A DNA stretch of 22,678 nt from a virus: the IMG/VR virus record IMGVR_UViG_3300037200_000291, positions 1-22,678 of that record; one strand, written 5' to 3'. Positions 1 through 8,277 of the stretch are shown here, piece by piece. A model generated the notes under the pieces. The model ran no database searches. It had not been told where the DNA came from and saw nothing but the letters and a program-made list of their open reading frames with translations. Each line of letters starts with the position of its first letter. Within the stretch, counting starts at the first letter, position 1. The translations under genes were made by a program, and so were the position numbers.

Positions 1-147
1 CCGATCTTTGATCGGGAGTACGATCGCCGCGTCCGTGAACACGATGCCGTGCTTCAACTTCGGATTCAGCCCGGCTTTTTCACACGCGTTCAGCGCGGAA
101 GCAAGTCTGTCCAGCGCTACGGATGGTGAGCGCGCAGTTCTTCCCAT
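1..147 (-). CDS. Small phage protein, C-terminus cut off by window edge
   Basis: The first 49 residues of a minus-strand gene run off the left edge. The ATG (147-145) lies inside the end of the preceding gene (117-414), so the two overlap by 31 bases in different frames, as in tightly coupled phage operons. Visible features are a helical stretch (VALDRLASALNACEKAGL) followed by a strand-rich part with KHGIVFTDAAIVLPIKD. Third positions are mostly G or C, which supports this frame. I do not recognise a function. It resembles the small conserved proteins found next to portal and capsid genes in actinobacterial phages, but that is recollection of a general pattern rather than a match. A weak purine-rich stretch (CAGGA) precedes the ATG. 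Confidence 0.6.
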   Translation of the reverse strand, partial: MGRTARSPSVALDRLASALNACEKAGLNPKLKHGIVFTDAAIVLPIKDR

Positions 148-414
148 TCCTGAACTGCTCTTTGGCTTGCTGCCCTTACTTCCGGGGTGACGTTTCCGCC
201 TCCGCTTGCCCAACGTTCAACAGCTCCGATCGCAAGGGCGTGAGCAGATTCTTCATCATGACCATCGCGCATCAGCGCATTCCTGATATTTTGGATGCCC
301 GCCTAAGTAAGCGGGAAGTTGCATTAGAGGATGCTCTGAATGCCACACGCCTTCATGTCCGATAGGCGCGTGATGGGTTGACAGCTCAGGCGTTTCCGCA
401 GACTTCTCGATCAC
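117..414 (-). pseudogene. Frameshifted small conserved phage protein
   Basis: A GTG start (414-412) sits 9 bases after a strong AAAGGAGG-type ribosome site (about 424-431). Frame 0 reads MIEKSAETPELSTHHAPIGH, then GVWHSEHPLMQLPAYLGG, and stops at 258-256. The frame that continues the protein reads IQNIRNALMRDGHDEESAHA, then a segment ending EWEELRAHHP, and stops at 119-117. Together they match a familiar small phage protein layout (GLWH..., LPAYIQNI..., a helix rich in A/I, ERWASGGG, VTPEVRAA, EWE). The break lies around 298-315, where about 10 extra bases also form a GC-rich inverted repeat. An ATG at 272 could start a 51-residue C-terminal piece. Either the gene is broken, a +1 frameshift is used, or the sequence has an error. 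Function is unknown. Confidence 0.6.
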
Positions 415-443
415 TTTACACCACCTCCTTTCTTTTGTATATT
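415..443 (+). promoter_or_regulatory. Putative leaderless promoter for endonuclease VII-like gene
   Basis: TTTACA (415-420), a 17-base spacer and TATATT (438-443) form a near-consensus sigma70-type promoter on the plus strand. The ATG of the next gene is at 451, 7 bases after the -10, so transcription would begin at or next to the start codon and no Shine-Dalgarno is present. The element overlaps the ribosome site and start region of the divergent minus-strand gene. Leaderless transcripts are common in Actinobacteria. Inferred from sequence only. Confidence 0.5.
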
Positions 444-450
444 AGATGTT

Positions 451-1011
451 ATGAACTCATCTAATTCAGAAAAGGGCTGTGATGTACCAGGATGCCTAAG
501 GGAAGTGGTCGCAAAGGGTTACTGCAAACCTCACTACCGACGCTTCACAGATTACGGGGATCCTCAGGCAACTCCACTACCTGAAGAAATCGACATTGAC
601 GGGTATCGCATTTGCTCCGCATGCGGAGAGAAGAAGCTTCTCGAAGAAGACTTCTCGCCCGACTCCCGGTGCCGCAAAGGGCGTAAGCGAACCTGTAAAA
701 AGTGCATAGCAAAATATGTCAAAGTCTGGGGCGAGTTCAACAAGGAACGTGTTCGCGAAAATCAACGCGTTGCTCGCATCCGGAGAGTCTTTGGCTCTGA
801 TGGACTAGAAATCGACAAACGACGTCAAGCGGGCGAAGGTTGCGATATCTGTGGTGAGCAAACGATCCGCATGGCTGTTGATCACTGCCACGAGACCGAC
901 CAGGTACGCGGACTACTTTGCAGGTGGTGTAACCTGACGCTTGGCTATGTCCGTGACGATCCAGCAAGACTGAGAGCCATGGCTGATTACCTCGAACGTA
1001 CCCGAGGATAG
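451..1011 (+). CDS. Recombination endonuclease VII-like (His-Me finger) nuclease
   Basis: A 186-residue protein with three Cys/His modules. The first is an N-terminal zinc knuckle (C10, C15, C25, H28), common in phage HNH proteins. The second is a four-Cys module (C55, C58, C82, C85). The third is a C-terminal nuclease domain (about 125-183) with CDIC at 131-134, AVDHCHETD at 142-150, GLLCRWCN at 154-161 and the ending YVRDDPARLRAMADYLE. The DHCH plus CxxCN arrangement is the signature of the endonuclease VII fold (Pfam Endonuclease_7), which cuts branched or specific DNA. It is the only plus-strand gene in the window and lies between the portal fusion and the small minus-strand genes. That position, and the leaderless promoter, fit a free-standing homing-type insertion. 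Family confidence is high; whether it resolves junctions or acts in homing is undetermined. Confidence 0.88.
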   Translation: MNSSNSEKGCDVPGCLREVVAKGYCKPHYRRFTDYGDPQATPLPEEIDIDGYRICSACGEKKLLEEDFSPDSRCRKGRKRTCKKCIAKYVKVWGEFNKERVRENQRVARIRRVFGSDGLEIDKRRQAGEGCDICGEQTIRMAVDHCHETDQVRGLLCRWCNLTLGYVRDDPARLRAMADYLERTRG

Positions 1012-1019
1012 GCACAAAG

Positions 1020-1036
1020 GTCCCTGCGGACATTTT
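1020..1036. terminator. Weak bidirectional hairpin between convergent genes
   Basis: GTCC (1020-1023), loop CTGC, GGAC (1028-1031), then ATTTTAG on the plus strand. It lies in the 50-base gap between the convergent endonuclease gene and the portal fusion. The stem is only four pairs, so termination is tentative. Confidence 0.25.
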
Positions 1037-1061
1037 AGCACATTGTTTCGATTCTGGCGAA

Positions 1062-4000
1062 TTACTTATTCTGCGAATCAGAACCGGAATGGAATTGGCT
1101 GCTATGGGTCTCCTCGGCAGCCTGGATGTCCCCGGACTGAATGAATCCTACATACGCCAGGACGGGCTTGCCGAGCTTCCTGCGAGCCAGTGCCCGGTGA
1201 TGCCCGTCAACCACGACAGCCTTTTCCCTGCCCGGGACCTGCACCAGGATACTCGGGTTCGTGTGCCCGCGATTAGCCTTGATGTCCCTGGCGAAACGGT
1301 TTACCGCATCAGCCTGATGTGATGCCGCCCATTCCTCGATATCGTGGTCGTCAATCCGCTCCCAGGGAATCTCGACGGGACCGATCCAGCGGGCACGCTT
1401 TACCCAGGCGATCTTATCTTCCGGGAAATTCGACCGGAGCTGGGACAGGATATGCTCAGGATCGGTCTCATTCGGATCACGATAGTCGCCGGGTCCGCCA
1501 GAACCCTTTCCCACGGGGACGACAACATCGGAGTCAGCCGCCGGGTCCCAGTGCTCCACCGCCTCGCCCGGATCGTACACTTCCGGCGGGACCGCGCGGG
1601 GGCTGTAGGGCTTCGGGGTCTTCGGCGGGACCACCCCGACGACAGGATGACCGGAATCGTTCTTGGGGAGCTTGCCGCTCGGGACGCCGGAACCCGAGGG
1701 CTGACCGCTGACTTCCAGCTCCGGCCAGAAGTCCTCGTCCTCCTCGCCCTGGTCCGGGAACCTGCTGGCATGAGGGGCAGCCTGACGGGCATGAGGGTAA
1801 GCCTCGTCGTTATCACCCCGGGGGTAGACCCGGGGATTCGTCGTATCGGCGAAATTGTCATCATGCGGCGGGTCCCCGCCAGGAGATGCCCCTGGATAAG
1901 CCCCAGGACCAGCGTCACGCCAGTGCAGCTCGGGATCCTCCGTGCCGTCCGCGCGATGCGGATACGGCCAGCGGCTTCCTACGGCTTGCAGGCGCTGTCC
2001 TGGGGTGTCCAGCACCATCTGCTCGCCGTTCTCGTTCACCATCCGCTGGAGGGATTTCAGCAGCCGGAGGTTCTCCTCCAGGTGGACTTCCTTCTCCCAG
2101 TCATCCCGGAATTTCTTCGTCAGGTCCAGGCTCCCGATTTCACCCCGGCGGAACCAGGCGGTGCTCAGGGTCTCCTCGGGAGTTGACCCGTTCATCTTCG
2201 GGGTGAAGATCTTACCGGTCTCGCACAGCCACAGATATGCTTTTACCCCATCAGGGTCAGTATGGCTGAAATCGTGCACCACCCGGAACGAGGGGAGGTC
2301 CCCGATTTCCTCGGTGACTTCTCTTACGGCTGCATCCCATCCGTTCTCGCCGACATGGGTCGTACCTCCCGGCATCCCCCAGGAGCCGTCATCACGCTGC
2401 TGGAGGAGATAACGCCAGTGGTCTTTCTCATCCTTGGCGCGGAACAGCAGCCAGGCGACCCGGGACTGGTCTTCCTGATCAGACTTGCCGATGTGCGACT
2501 GCGGAGGGATAGCCTCGATCCCTGCGGGAGCAGGCACACAGCGGCACTGCACGTGGACCAGCCCCAGGGTGCCGCCCTTGGAGAACGGGGCATCCAGCGG
2601 AATGTCCTCATCCTCTGCCGCATCGAGGCAGTCATCGCAGGTATCATCGGGCGCGATCAAGAGATGCTTGTAGGAGACCCCGTGATCCTTGTAGCACTGC
2701 AGAGCCGCGGTGTTCATCGCCCTTGCTACCTCGGTCCGCGCGATCATCTCGCTGCGGCTCCCGGAGTTAGCCAAGCCGGTGCGCATGATCTGCTGCAGCC
2801 AGTGCTCGCCTTCGGTGTTCAGGAAGCCCCGCAGGTGCTCGCTGTCCTCTTTCGAGGTGAAGTCGGCAGGCTGACCCGTGACCAGGGATTTCGCGGAGGC
2901 GTAGCCAAGGTGCCATGCCTCGGTCCACAGGGGTGTCAGGGTGGCTGTGAAGACGCTCTTCGCGGCATCGGAGACAAGTCCCCGCAGGGTGATGTTGTCC
3001 ACCCACATCTTGCCGGTCGCCGCATCCTTGCGAATCTGGGAGCCCTTGGCTTCCGCGGCAGCGAAAGCATCCGCTACCTGCTGCTTGTAAGCCCCGACGA
3101 GACCAAGGTCGTGCTGCCAGCCAGGGAACTGTGTTACAGTTTTACCCCGGTGTGGATCGGAACCTGGATCTGGCTGGGCGTCTTCACTGGCGTCCAGCCA
3201 GTCCTTGGCGATATCGAGGTCACCTGCCCGGTCAATGGCAACATCCAGCAGGACACCCTTGGCGATGTCCTCAGCAATCATGCCCAGGATGCGGTTGGTG
3301 ATGTGCACCGGGTCCCAGGTGGTGATCTGGCGTCCCTTGCGGAGATGCCTTTTCAGCGCGTCCAGCTCCGCGGTCACAGCCTTCTTACGGCTGCCAGCAA
3401 CCGAGCTGCGGCTCGTTGTTCCTCCGGTCCTGGGCGTCGGACTCTGTATCGCTCCGGAGGCGGCGCTGTGTCCGGGAGTGACGCCTTCTCTATGGGGGGA
3501 GACGGGCGCGGGGTGAGACCCATTCGGCTTCGTCTGCCCGCCAGCACGGACCGTGGGCTGCTTGGTTCTTGATCGCGACGACGAAGTGCGCTGCCCGGAG
3601 TTGGTGCCCTGACCGTTGGAGCCGCCCTGCTGCATTGCCGCGATGAGCTGCGGTGCCATGGACAGGGGAATCGGACCCTGCGCGGTGAAGACAACAGGCT
3701 CCGAGGTCTCCTGCAGACCCCACGGGGGAAGATCGAGGCGCTCCCTGATCTCGTCAATGCTCGAAATAGCATTCTGGACCTGCTGGACACCCAGCTCGGT
3801 GATCGCCTGCTTATCCTCGTCATCAACAAGTCCCTCGAACTGGAACTGCATATCGGGCTGATTGCAGATGTCCTGCAGTACGTGGTTGAAGATATCGCAG
3901 ATCCACTGCAGCAGGGGCTTGGTGGACTTGCGGGACTTGATGTCCCGGGAAGACTGGGCGGCGAGGCGAAGAGCAGAGGCATTAGCACCGCCGCCAGCGG

Positions 4001-5273
4001 AAGTGCCGCCCACATTGGGAAGAATGCTCAACTCGGTCGTCTGAACATCAAAAGCCATGCAGACCTGGGTCATGACGAGGTTGTCAAATGAGTCAGAAAG
4101 GTCAACCGGGCGCTGCGGCTCGACACGGCTTCCCGGGGGGAGGACAACTACCTTCAGGTGGTACGCCGGATCCCCTGCAAGGGCATTCAGCGCATTCTGC
4201 AGCTCCCCGATCTGCGTGGGAGTGATGTTCGGGTCGCCCGGTGAGATGTAAACCGCGGGGACGGTACCCTCGGTGTAGTAGTCAAGCTGGAATTCCTGCT
4301 TCTGCAGCCCCGAGATGATGGGCAGCAGTGCCCTTTCCACCGGGGGGAACCCGTACGGGGTCTCCCTGCGGGACACCAATGGCGCGTAGAGCATGATATC
4401 GCTGCGGAAATCGTTGACCTCGGCACCCTGGAGCCCGTAGTCGTCGATATCCTGACCGGTTGCGAGTGTCATGTAGTCGCTGCGGGGTACTCCGTAGAGG
4501 TACTGCTGGTATGCAGGGGCTGGAGGGCGGGGCTTTTCCCCGTGCATCCCCACGAGAGGCCGGATAGTCGGTCCGGAGATCAGGTTGAGGCTGTCCAGGT
4601 CGCTTCCGAGGAGCCCTCTGCCGCCCATGCCGAAGGATGCGCCGTATTTCGGGCGGAAAATCAGCGCCAGCGCGTCATAAACGAGGATTTCCTCTAGCAA
4701 TGCGTCCAGGAAGGAGCTGAAATTCCAGAAATCCGGGTCCGGGTGCTTGAAGAACTTCGTTGCCTCGGCTTTGCGCTCGCCGAAGTCCTTCATTGCCTTG
4801 TGATCGCCCTGGTAAGCCTTCGCCGCGTCCGTGGTGAGGTTGATTTCCCATTCCAGACCCCGGATTTCCTCCTTGCGGAGTTCAATGCAGGCTCTGGCGA
4901 CCGAATAACGGTTACTCAAGGTCCACAACTGCTCAAAAGAGGCTAGTTTGAGCCCTTCCGTCCCGGGCGGGGTCGGGAGGTTCCAGCCGACCCGGTACTG
5001 CCACAGCCTGGGATCGGCGAACTGACCCCCGGGGGGCGGTTCATCGACGGGAACGGGCTGTATCGGGCTGAACGGACCGAAAGCACCATCGGTGAACGTC
5101 CTGCTCGGGCGGGGCAGGAATGGACCGTAGCTGTTCGAGTAAGAATTCTGCAGGTACATTTCTGCGGCGATAGGACTGACCCTGCCCATGCCATTCGAAC
5201 TCGGGGCAGGCGTATAACGCGCTCCGCCGGGAGTCGCCTTCAGGGCGTTTACAATTGCGCCGGGTCTCGCCAC
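1062..5273 (-). CDS. Portal protein fused to MuF-type head protein, NUDIX and ParB-like domains
   Basis: One uninterrupted 1403-residue frame with a GTG start preceded by AAGGGAGA. Residues about 95-540 are a phage portal (early SNRYSVARACIELRKEEIRG, then a long core containing YTEGTVPAVYIS). A Ser/Gly/Pro linker (550-630) leads to a MuF/SPP1 gp7-type domain (about 635-915) with ARTEVARAMN (845-854), DDTCDDCLDA (876-885) and VHVQCRC (906-912). A NUDIX domain follows (about 935-1065). Its box begins at G970 and matches Gx5Ex7REUxEExG through GENGWDAAVREVTEEIG. An acidic, Pro-rich linker (1085-1275) joins a ParB-like domain (about 1280-1385) with VVDGHHRALA (1354-1363). Portals form the dodecameric DNA gate, and MuF proteins enter or line the head. 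The NUDIX and ParB-like parts suggest a cargo or processing role, which is inference. Portals alone are usually 400-600 residues. Confidence 0.92.
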   Translation of the reverse strand: MARPGAIVNALKATPGGARYTPAPSSNGMGRVSPIAAEMYLQNSYSNSYGPFLPRPSRTFTDGAFGPFSPIQPVPVDEPPPGGQFADPRLWQYRVGWNLPTPPGTEGLKLASFEQLWTLSNRYSVARACIELRKEEIRGLEWEINLTTDAAKAYQGDHKAMKDFGERKAEATKFFKHPDPDFWNFSSFLDALLEEILVYDALALIFRPKYGASFGMGGRGLLGSDLDSLNLISGPTIRPLVGMHGEKPRPPAPAYQQYLYGVPRSDYMTLATGQDIDDYGLQGAEVNDFRSDIMLYAPLVSRRETPYGFPPVERALLPIISGLQKQEFQLDYYTEGTVPAVYISPGDPNITPTQIGELQNALNALAGDPAYHLKVVVLPPGSRVEPQRPVDLSDSFDNLVMTQVCMAFDVQTTELSILPNVGGTSAGGGANASALRLAAQSSRDIKSRKSTKPLLQWICDIFNHVLQDICNQPDMQFQFEGLVDDEDKQAITELGVQQVQNAISSIDEIRERLDLPPWGLQETSEPVVFTAQGPIPLSMAPQLIAAMQQGGSNGQGTNSGQRTSSSRSRTKQPTVRAGGQTKPNGSHPAPVSPHREGVTPGHSAASGAIQSPTPRTGGTTSRSSVAGSRKKAVTAELDALKRHLRKGRQITTWDPVHITNRILGMIAEDIAKGVLLDVAIDRAGDLDIAKDWLDASEDAQPDPGSDPHRGKTVTQFPGWQHDLGLVGAYKQQVADAFAAAEAKGSQIRKDAATGKMWVDNITLRGLVSDAAKSVFTATLTPLWTEAWHLGYASAKSLVTGQPADFTSKEDSEHLRGFLNTEGEHWLQQIMRTGLANSGSRSEMIARTEVARAMNTAALQCYKDHGVSYKHLLIAPDDTCDDCLDAAEDEDIPLDAPFSKGGTLGLVHVQCRCVPAPAGIEAIPPQSHIGKSDQEDQSRVAWLLFRAKDEKDHWRYLLQQRDDGSWGMPGGTTHVGENGWDAAVREVTEEIGDLPSFRVVHDFSHTDPDGVKAYLWLCETGKIFTPKMNGSTPEETLSTAWFRRGEIGSLDLTKKFRDDWEKEVHLEENLRLLKSLQRMVNENGEQMVLDTPGQRLQAVGSRWPYPHRADGTEDPELHWRDAGPGAYPGASPGGDPPHDDNFADTTNPRVYPRGDNDEAYPHARQAAPHASRFPDQGEEDEDFWPELEVSGQPSGSGVPSGKLPKNDSGHPVVGVVPPKTPKPYSPRAVPPEVYDPGEAVEHWDPAADSDVVVPVGKGSGGPGDYRDPNETDPEHILSQLRSNFPEDKIAWVKRARWIGPVEIPWERIDDHDIEEWAASHQADAVNRFARDIKANRGHTNPSILVQVPGREKAVVVDGHHRALARRKLGKPVLAYVGFIQSGDIQAAEETHSSQFHSGSDSQNK

Positions 5274-5285
5274 TCGGTCTCCCTT

Positions 5286-5441
5286 TTATATTCCGTCCAC
5301 GACCCACGTCGGGGCTGCGGCAAAGGTGGGCGTCAGGGTCTGCTGCGCGGGCAGGAACACCGGGACGCACGTGCCGGCCGGGATCGTCACAGCCGGGCCG
5401 GTCCCGCCGCCGACCCCCGGGACGCGCCATGGATTCCCTTC
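5286..5441 (-). other. In-frame coding extension after the fibre TAG stop
   Basis: Directly after the TAG (5444-5442) of the 941-residue fibre gene, the same frame stays open for 51 codons to a TAA (5288-5286). It keeps high G/C at third positions and encodes VTIPAGTCVPVFLPAQQTL followed by TPTFAAAPTWVVDGI. This resembles the fibre's own last 30 residues (VPITIGVRQAMVITWTG, then TAPTWQWFGL), sharing VP, Q, T and APTW at matching spacing. It has no ATG; the only NTG start in frame is GTG at 5390, without a clear ribosome site. It could be a readthrough extension, an alternative fibre tip, or a decayed duplicate. The portal ribosome site begins right after it. Confidence 0.55.
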
Positions 5442-8267
5442 CTAAAGACCGAACCACTGCCACGTCGGGGCAGTTCCTGTCCAGGTAATGACCATTGCCT
5501 GACGGACGCCGATAGTAATGGGCACCCCTACGGCAGGAACATTGGCGAGCGCGGTAGTCCCGATCTGGAACTGGGTCATCCCTCCGACTGAACTGAAGAC
5601 AACCTGCAACGGCGTCTGATAGCCAGCGGGGGTATAGGGGGAAGTCCCGGCGGTTCCCCCGTTGGGAACCGTGACCGAGCCGCGGGGGTTGTAGCCGATG
5701 CATTCCGTGACCTGCTGCGGGGTGCCGGTGAATACATTGGAGGGCGAGCCGCCCGTCGCGATGAAGAAGCAGCTCTTGAAGTAGGCGTGCGTGGAGGCAT
5801 TCACCGAGTTCGGGACCTCGCCCGCGGTGGACGTGCCGATCGCGGTTTCCAGGCGGCTAGAGACTGCCCGGAAGTTGCCGCCGGTCATGCCCGAGCAGTT
5901 CACGTCGTACGCGGTGCCGCCACCCTGATTGTTGGCGGCGAAGCTGCATCCGATCACCAGCACTTCCGGCGTATTGTTGACCTGCAGTCCGTCTCCGTAC
6001 GCCTGGTGACTCCGCACGCCGTTCAGGGTGACGTCGGAGCCCGCGTCCACCTGGATGGCTGCATTCCCGCCTTCCACCGACCCGCCGTTGATCGTGATGC
6101 CGCTCGGGGAGCCGTTCGTGCTCGACTCGATGTGCAGTGCCGCGGAACTCCCGGAGGACTGATTGGCGCCTACATCAGGATTAGTGATGGCAACGGTGGC
6201 GCAGGCGCCCTTGATATGCAGCGCGCTCCCGGTCGTACCTGAGGCGATGCCGATGTTGACGCCCTGCACCAGCACATCGGAAATGTCCTCGATCAGCAGC
6301 GCGTCGAGGTTCTCGTTCGCGCCTGAGCTTGCCCCGACCTGCTGGAGCTGAATATCGGTCAGGAAATGCTCGCCGAGGAAGCTTGACCCGGTGACGCCCT
6401 TGACGTGAATTCCGGCGGCGCAGTTCCGGCTGACGATCTGCCCGATCATGAGATCGACATTGGCGGCAGAAGACCCGCCGACTGCCTCTATTCCCCACCC
6501 GTTGACGTACTGGAACCACAGGTTCTTGAACCGGCAGTGCGCGTAGCCGTTCAGCTCGATCCCGTTGCACGCGGGATTCGATGTCACCGTAGAGGACGCC
6601 CCGACTATGCCGAGGTCCTGGACGCTGCACGAGATGGCATTTACGGAGACAGCCTCCGCGGCACCGAAAGAGGAGCCGATGCTGATGAGGGAAGCATTGG
6701 GACCGTCCCCGCGGATCACCGTCCCTGCCGTGGACAGTGCCAGCGCCGTGGAGGTGTTCACCTTGTATATCCCCGCGGGCAGGTAAACTGTCCCCCCGGG
6801 CGAAGAGACCGAGGCAAGGGCATTGTTTATCGCGGTGGTCGAGTCGGTCGTCCCGGTGGGGTCGGCGCCGAACTGGGTCACGGCATTCAGCCAGTCCAGC
6901 TGGATGCTGCCGCCGCCGCTGGCGTACCACAGGGATTCGGCGGAGTCCCAGACGAAGCTGTGCGCGGTGCTCGCGGCGATGATGTCCGCGGTCCCGTCCG
7001 CGACATTCGAGGTCCCGGAAGTGGCGAATGCCACCGGGTAGGACGCCTCGTTGATCACGGTGAGCTGCTGGCTCGCGGCAGTCCCCGCGGGGAGGATCAC
7101 CCCGGTCACCGCGGAAGAAGGAGATACCCGGGCGACACCCAAGCCGGAAGTGGAGATCGTGCCGTTATCAGTAACGGTCTGCGCCGTATCGGACTGCGCC
7201 CCCAGCACGGGAAAGTAGTTGTAGCTGGACGCCTGGTAGAGCTGCCCGTTCCAGTAGGGGTCCGCGGGGAGCGAACTGTACGCGGCATTGGTGGTGATGA
7301 AGAAGTACCCGGTGCGATCCGCCCGGAGCTTGGCGATGATCTGCCCGAGGGTGATCCCGTCGTTGATCTGGTTGATCGTGCGGCAGAACCTGCTCGCCGG
7401 GTAATCTGCCGCCCAGGTCTCCGGGGTGAAGGTGTTAATGAAGGTGTTCGCGTCTTCCTCGAAATCGCAGACGATATCGCACGCGGTCATGTAGGAGACG
7501 TCCGTGGGACTTCCGGGGTTAATCGCGACAAGTCTCTGCCCCGGGTAGGGCTTTGCCTTGACGTAGTTGTAGATCGACTGGTAGTAAGCCTGGTCTGCCC
7601 CGGCGGTATTAGTGGCTTCATCGAAGAAGATCCCGTCCGGGGTGTACCAGTCATACCAGCTGTCCACCTGCGCGGTCACCGTGGAGGTCGGGACCGTCGT
7701 GTAATTCGTGGAGACATACCCCAGGACCTTGATCCCTGCCGCCTGAGCCAGCGGGATCTGGGTGGTGAAGTCGCCGTTGACTGCATTCCCGGGACCGTTG
7801 CTGACATTCGCGATGATGATACTGGTCGCGGGAGCCGAGGACTGGACCTGCTGCCATGCCCCGCCGCCCTCATCGAAGTAACTGGGGTAGATGTACATCG
7901 GGATCATCAGCTGCATCACCGAATCCCCGGGAGGGTAATTCAGCTGTGCTGCCGCGGGACCCAGCCACCCTGCGGTCGCCACCTGGTAGATGGTGAAATC
8001 CGGGAGATGCCCGACCGGGGTGGTGTTCTCCGCGCCTCTTGTTACCGTCCAGGTATTGCCGGAAGTATTCGTGACCGCGATGATCTCAGAGGGGCTTGCC
8101 TGGTCCGCGACGTGGAACTGGCTCGGGGGGGTACTTGAACTCACCACCGGGAAAGAGGCTGAGGATGATACTGTCCAGGTCTCGATCGTCCCCTGTGCCG
8201 GAAGGTCAGTTCCCCCGGAGAGGACGACAGTGAAAGAGTCGTTGGCGAAGGTCTCGGTGGCAGTCAT
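5442..8267 (-). CDS. Tail fibre/tailspike with spherulin-4-like and pectate-lyase-fold domains
   Basis: A 941-residue protein whose ATG follows a GGGGGGATGA-type ribosome site. The N-terminal about 100 residues form a beta-sandwich attachment module (AVTNTSGNTWTVTRGAENTT) like those on other actinophage fibres. Residues about 118-345 resemble the spherulation-specific family 4 domain (LMIPMYIYPSYF, IIIANVSNGPGN, GIKVLGYVSTNY, and the acidic DGIFFDEA at 211-218), a TIM-barrel group related to glycoside hydrolases. Residues about 455-850 are a right-handed beta-helix beginning VTQFGADPTGTTDSTTAIN and GGTVYLPAGIYKV, typical of pectate-lyase superfamily tailspikes. The C-terminus (865-941) is a small beta module ending TAPTWQWFGL. 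It probably binds and cuts a host surface glycan; the substrate cannot be told from sequence. The gene follows the 121-residue gene with a 10-base gap. Confidence 0.85.
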   Translation of the reverse strand: MTATETFANDSFTVVLSGGTDLPAQGTIETWTVSSSASFPVVSSSTPPSQFHVADQASPSEIIAVTNTSGNTWTVTRGAENTTPVGHLPDFTIYQVATAGWLGPAAAQLNYPPGDSVMQLMIPMYIYPSYFDEGGGAWQQVQSSAPATSIIIANVSNGPGNAVNGDFTTQIPLAQAAGIKVLGYVSTNYTTVPTSTVTAQVDSWYDWYTPDGIFFDEATNTAGADQAYYQSIYNYVKAKPYPGQRLVAINPGSPTDVSYMTACDIVCDFEEDANTFINTFTPETWAADYPASRFCRTINQINDGITLGQIIAKLRADRTGYFFITTNAAYSSLPADPYWNGQLYQASSYNYFPVLGAQSDTAQTVTDNGTISTSGLGVARVSPSSAVTGVILPAGTAASQQLTVINEASYPVAFATSGTSNVADGTADIIAASTAHSFVWDSAESLWYASGGGSIQLDWLNAVTQFGADPTGTTDSTTAINNALASVSSPGGTVYLPAGIYKVNTSTALALSTAGTVIRGDGPNASLISIGSSFGAAEAVSVNAISCSVQDLGIVGASSTVTSNPACNGIELNGYAHCRFKNLWFQYVNGWGIEAVGGSSAANVDLMIGQIVSRNCAAGIHVKGVTGSSFLGEHFLTDIQLQQVGASSGANENLDALLIEDISDVLVQGVNIGIASGTTGSALHIKGACATVAITNPDVGANQSSGSSAALHIESSTNGSPSGITINGGSVEGGNAAIQVDAGSDVTLNGVRSHQAYGDGLQVNNTPEVLVIGCSFAANNQGGGTAYDVNCSGMTGGNFRAVSSRLETAIGTSTAGEVPNSVNASTHAYFKSCFFIATGGSPSNVFTGTPQQVTECIGYNPRGSVTVPNGGTAGTSPYTPAGYQTPLQVVFSSVGGMTQFQIGTTALANVPAVGVPITIGVRQAMVITWTGTAPTWQWFGL

Positions 8268-8277
8268 TCATCCCCCC

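Noticed and set aside
1275-1700. Genuine partition ParB protein
   Set aside because: The DGHHR domain is the fused C-terminus of the portal protein. No ParA gene, ParB helix-turn-helix or parS-like repeats were seen.
2262-3572. 436-codon plus-strand frame opposite the portal fusion
   Set aside because: No recognisable motif and no ribosome site. The minus strand encodes MuF and NUDIX motifs over the same bases.
5041-5703. 220-codon minus-strand frame across the fibre/portal junction, with an ATG at 5430 after GAAGGGAA
   Set aside because: The product is extremely Arg/Pro-rich and cuts across two clearly coding genes in another frame.
6405-8138. Long open frame (577 codons) on the plus strand opposite the tailspike gene
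   Set aside because: It is Arg/Gly/Val-rich with no domain sense and mirrors the GC-biased third positions of the minus-strand gene, which has clear domains.
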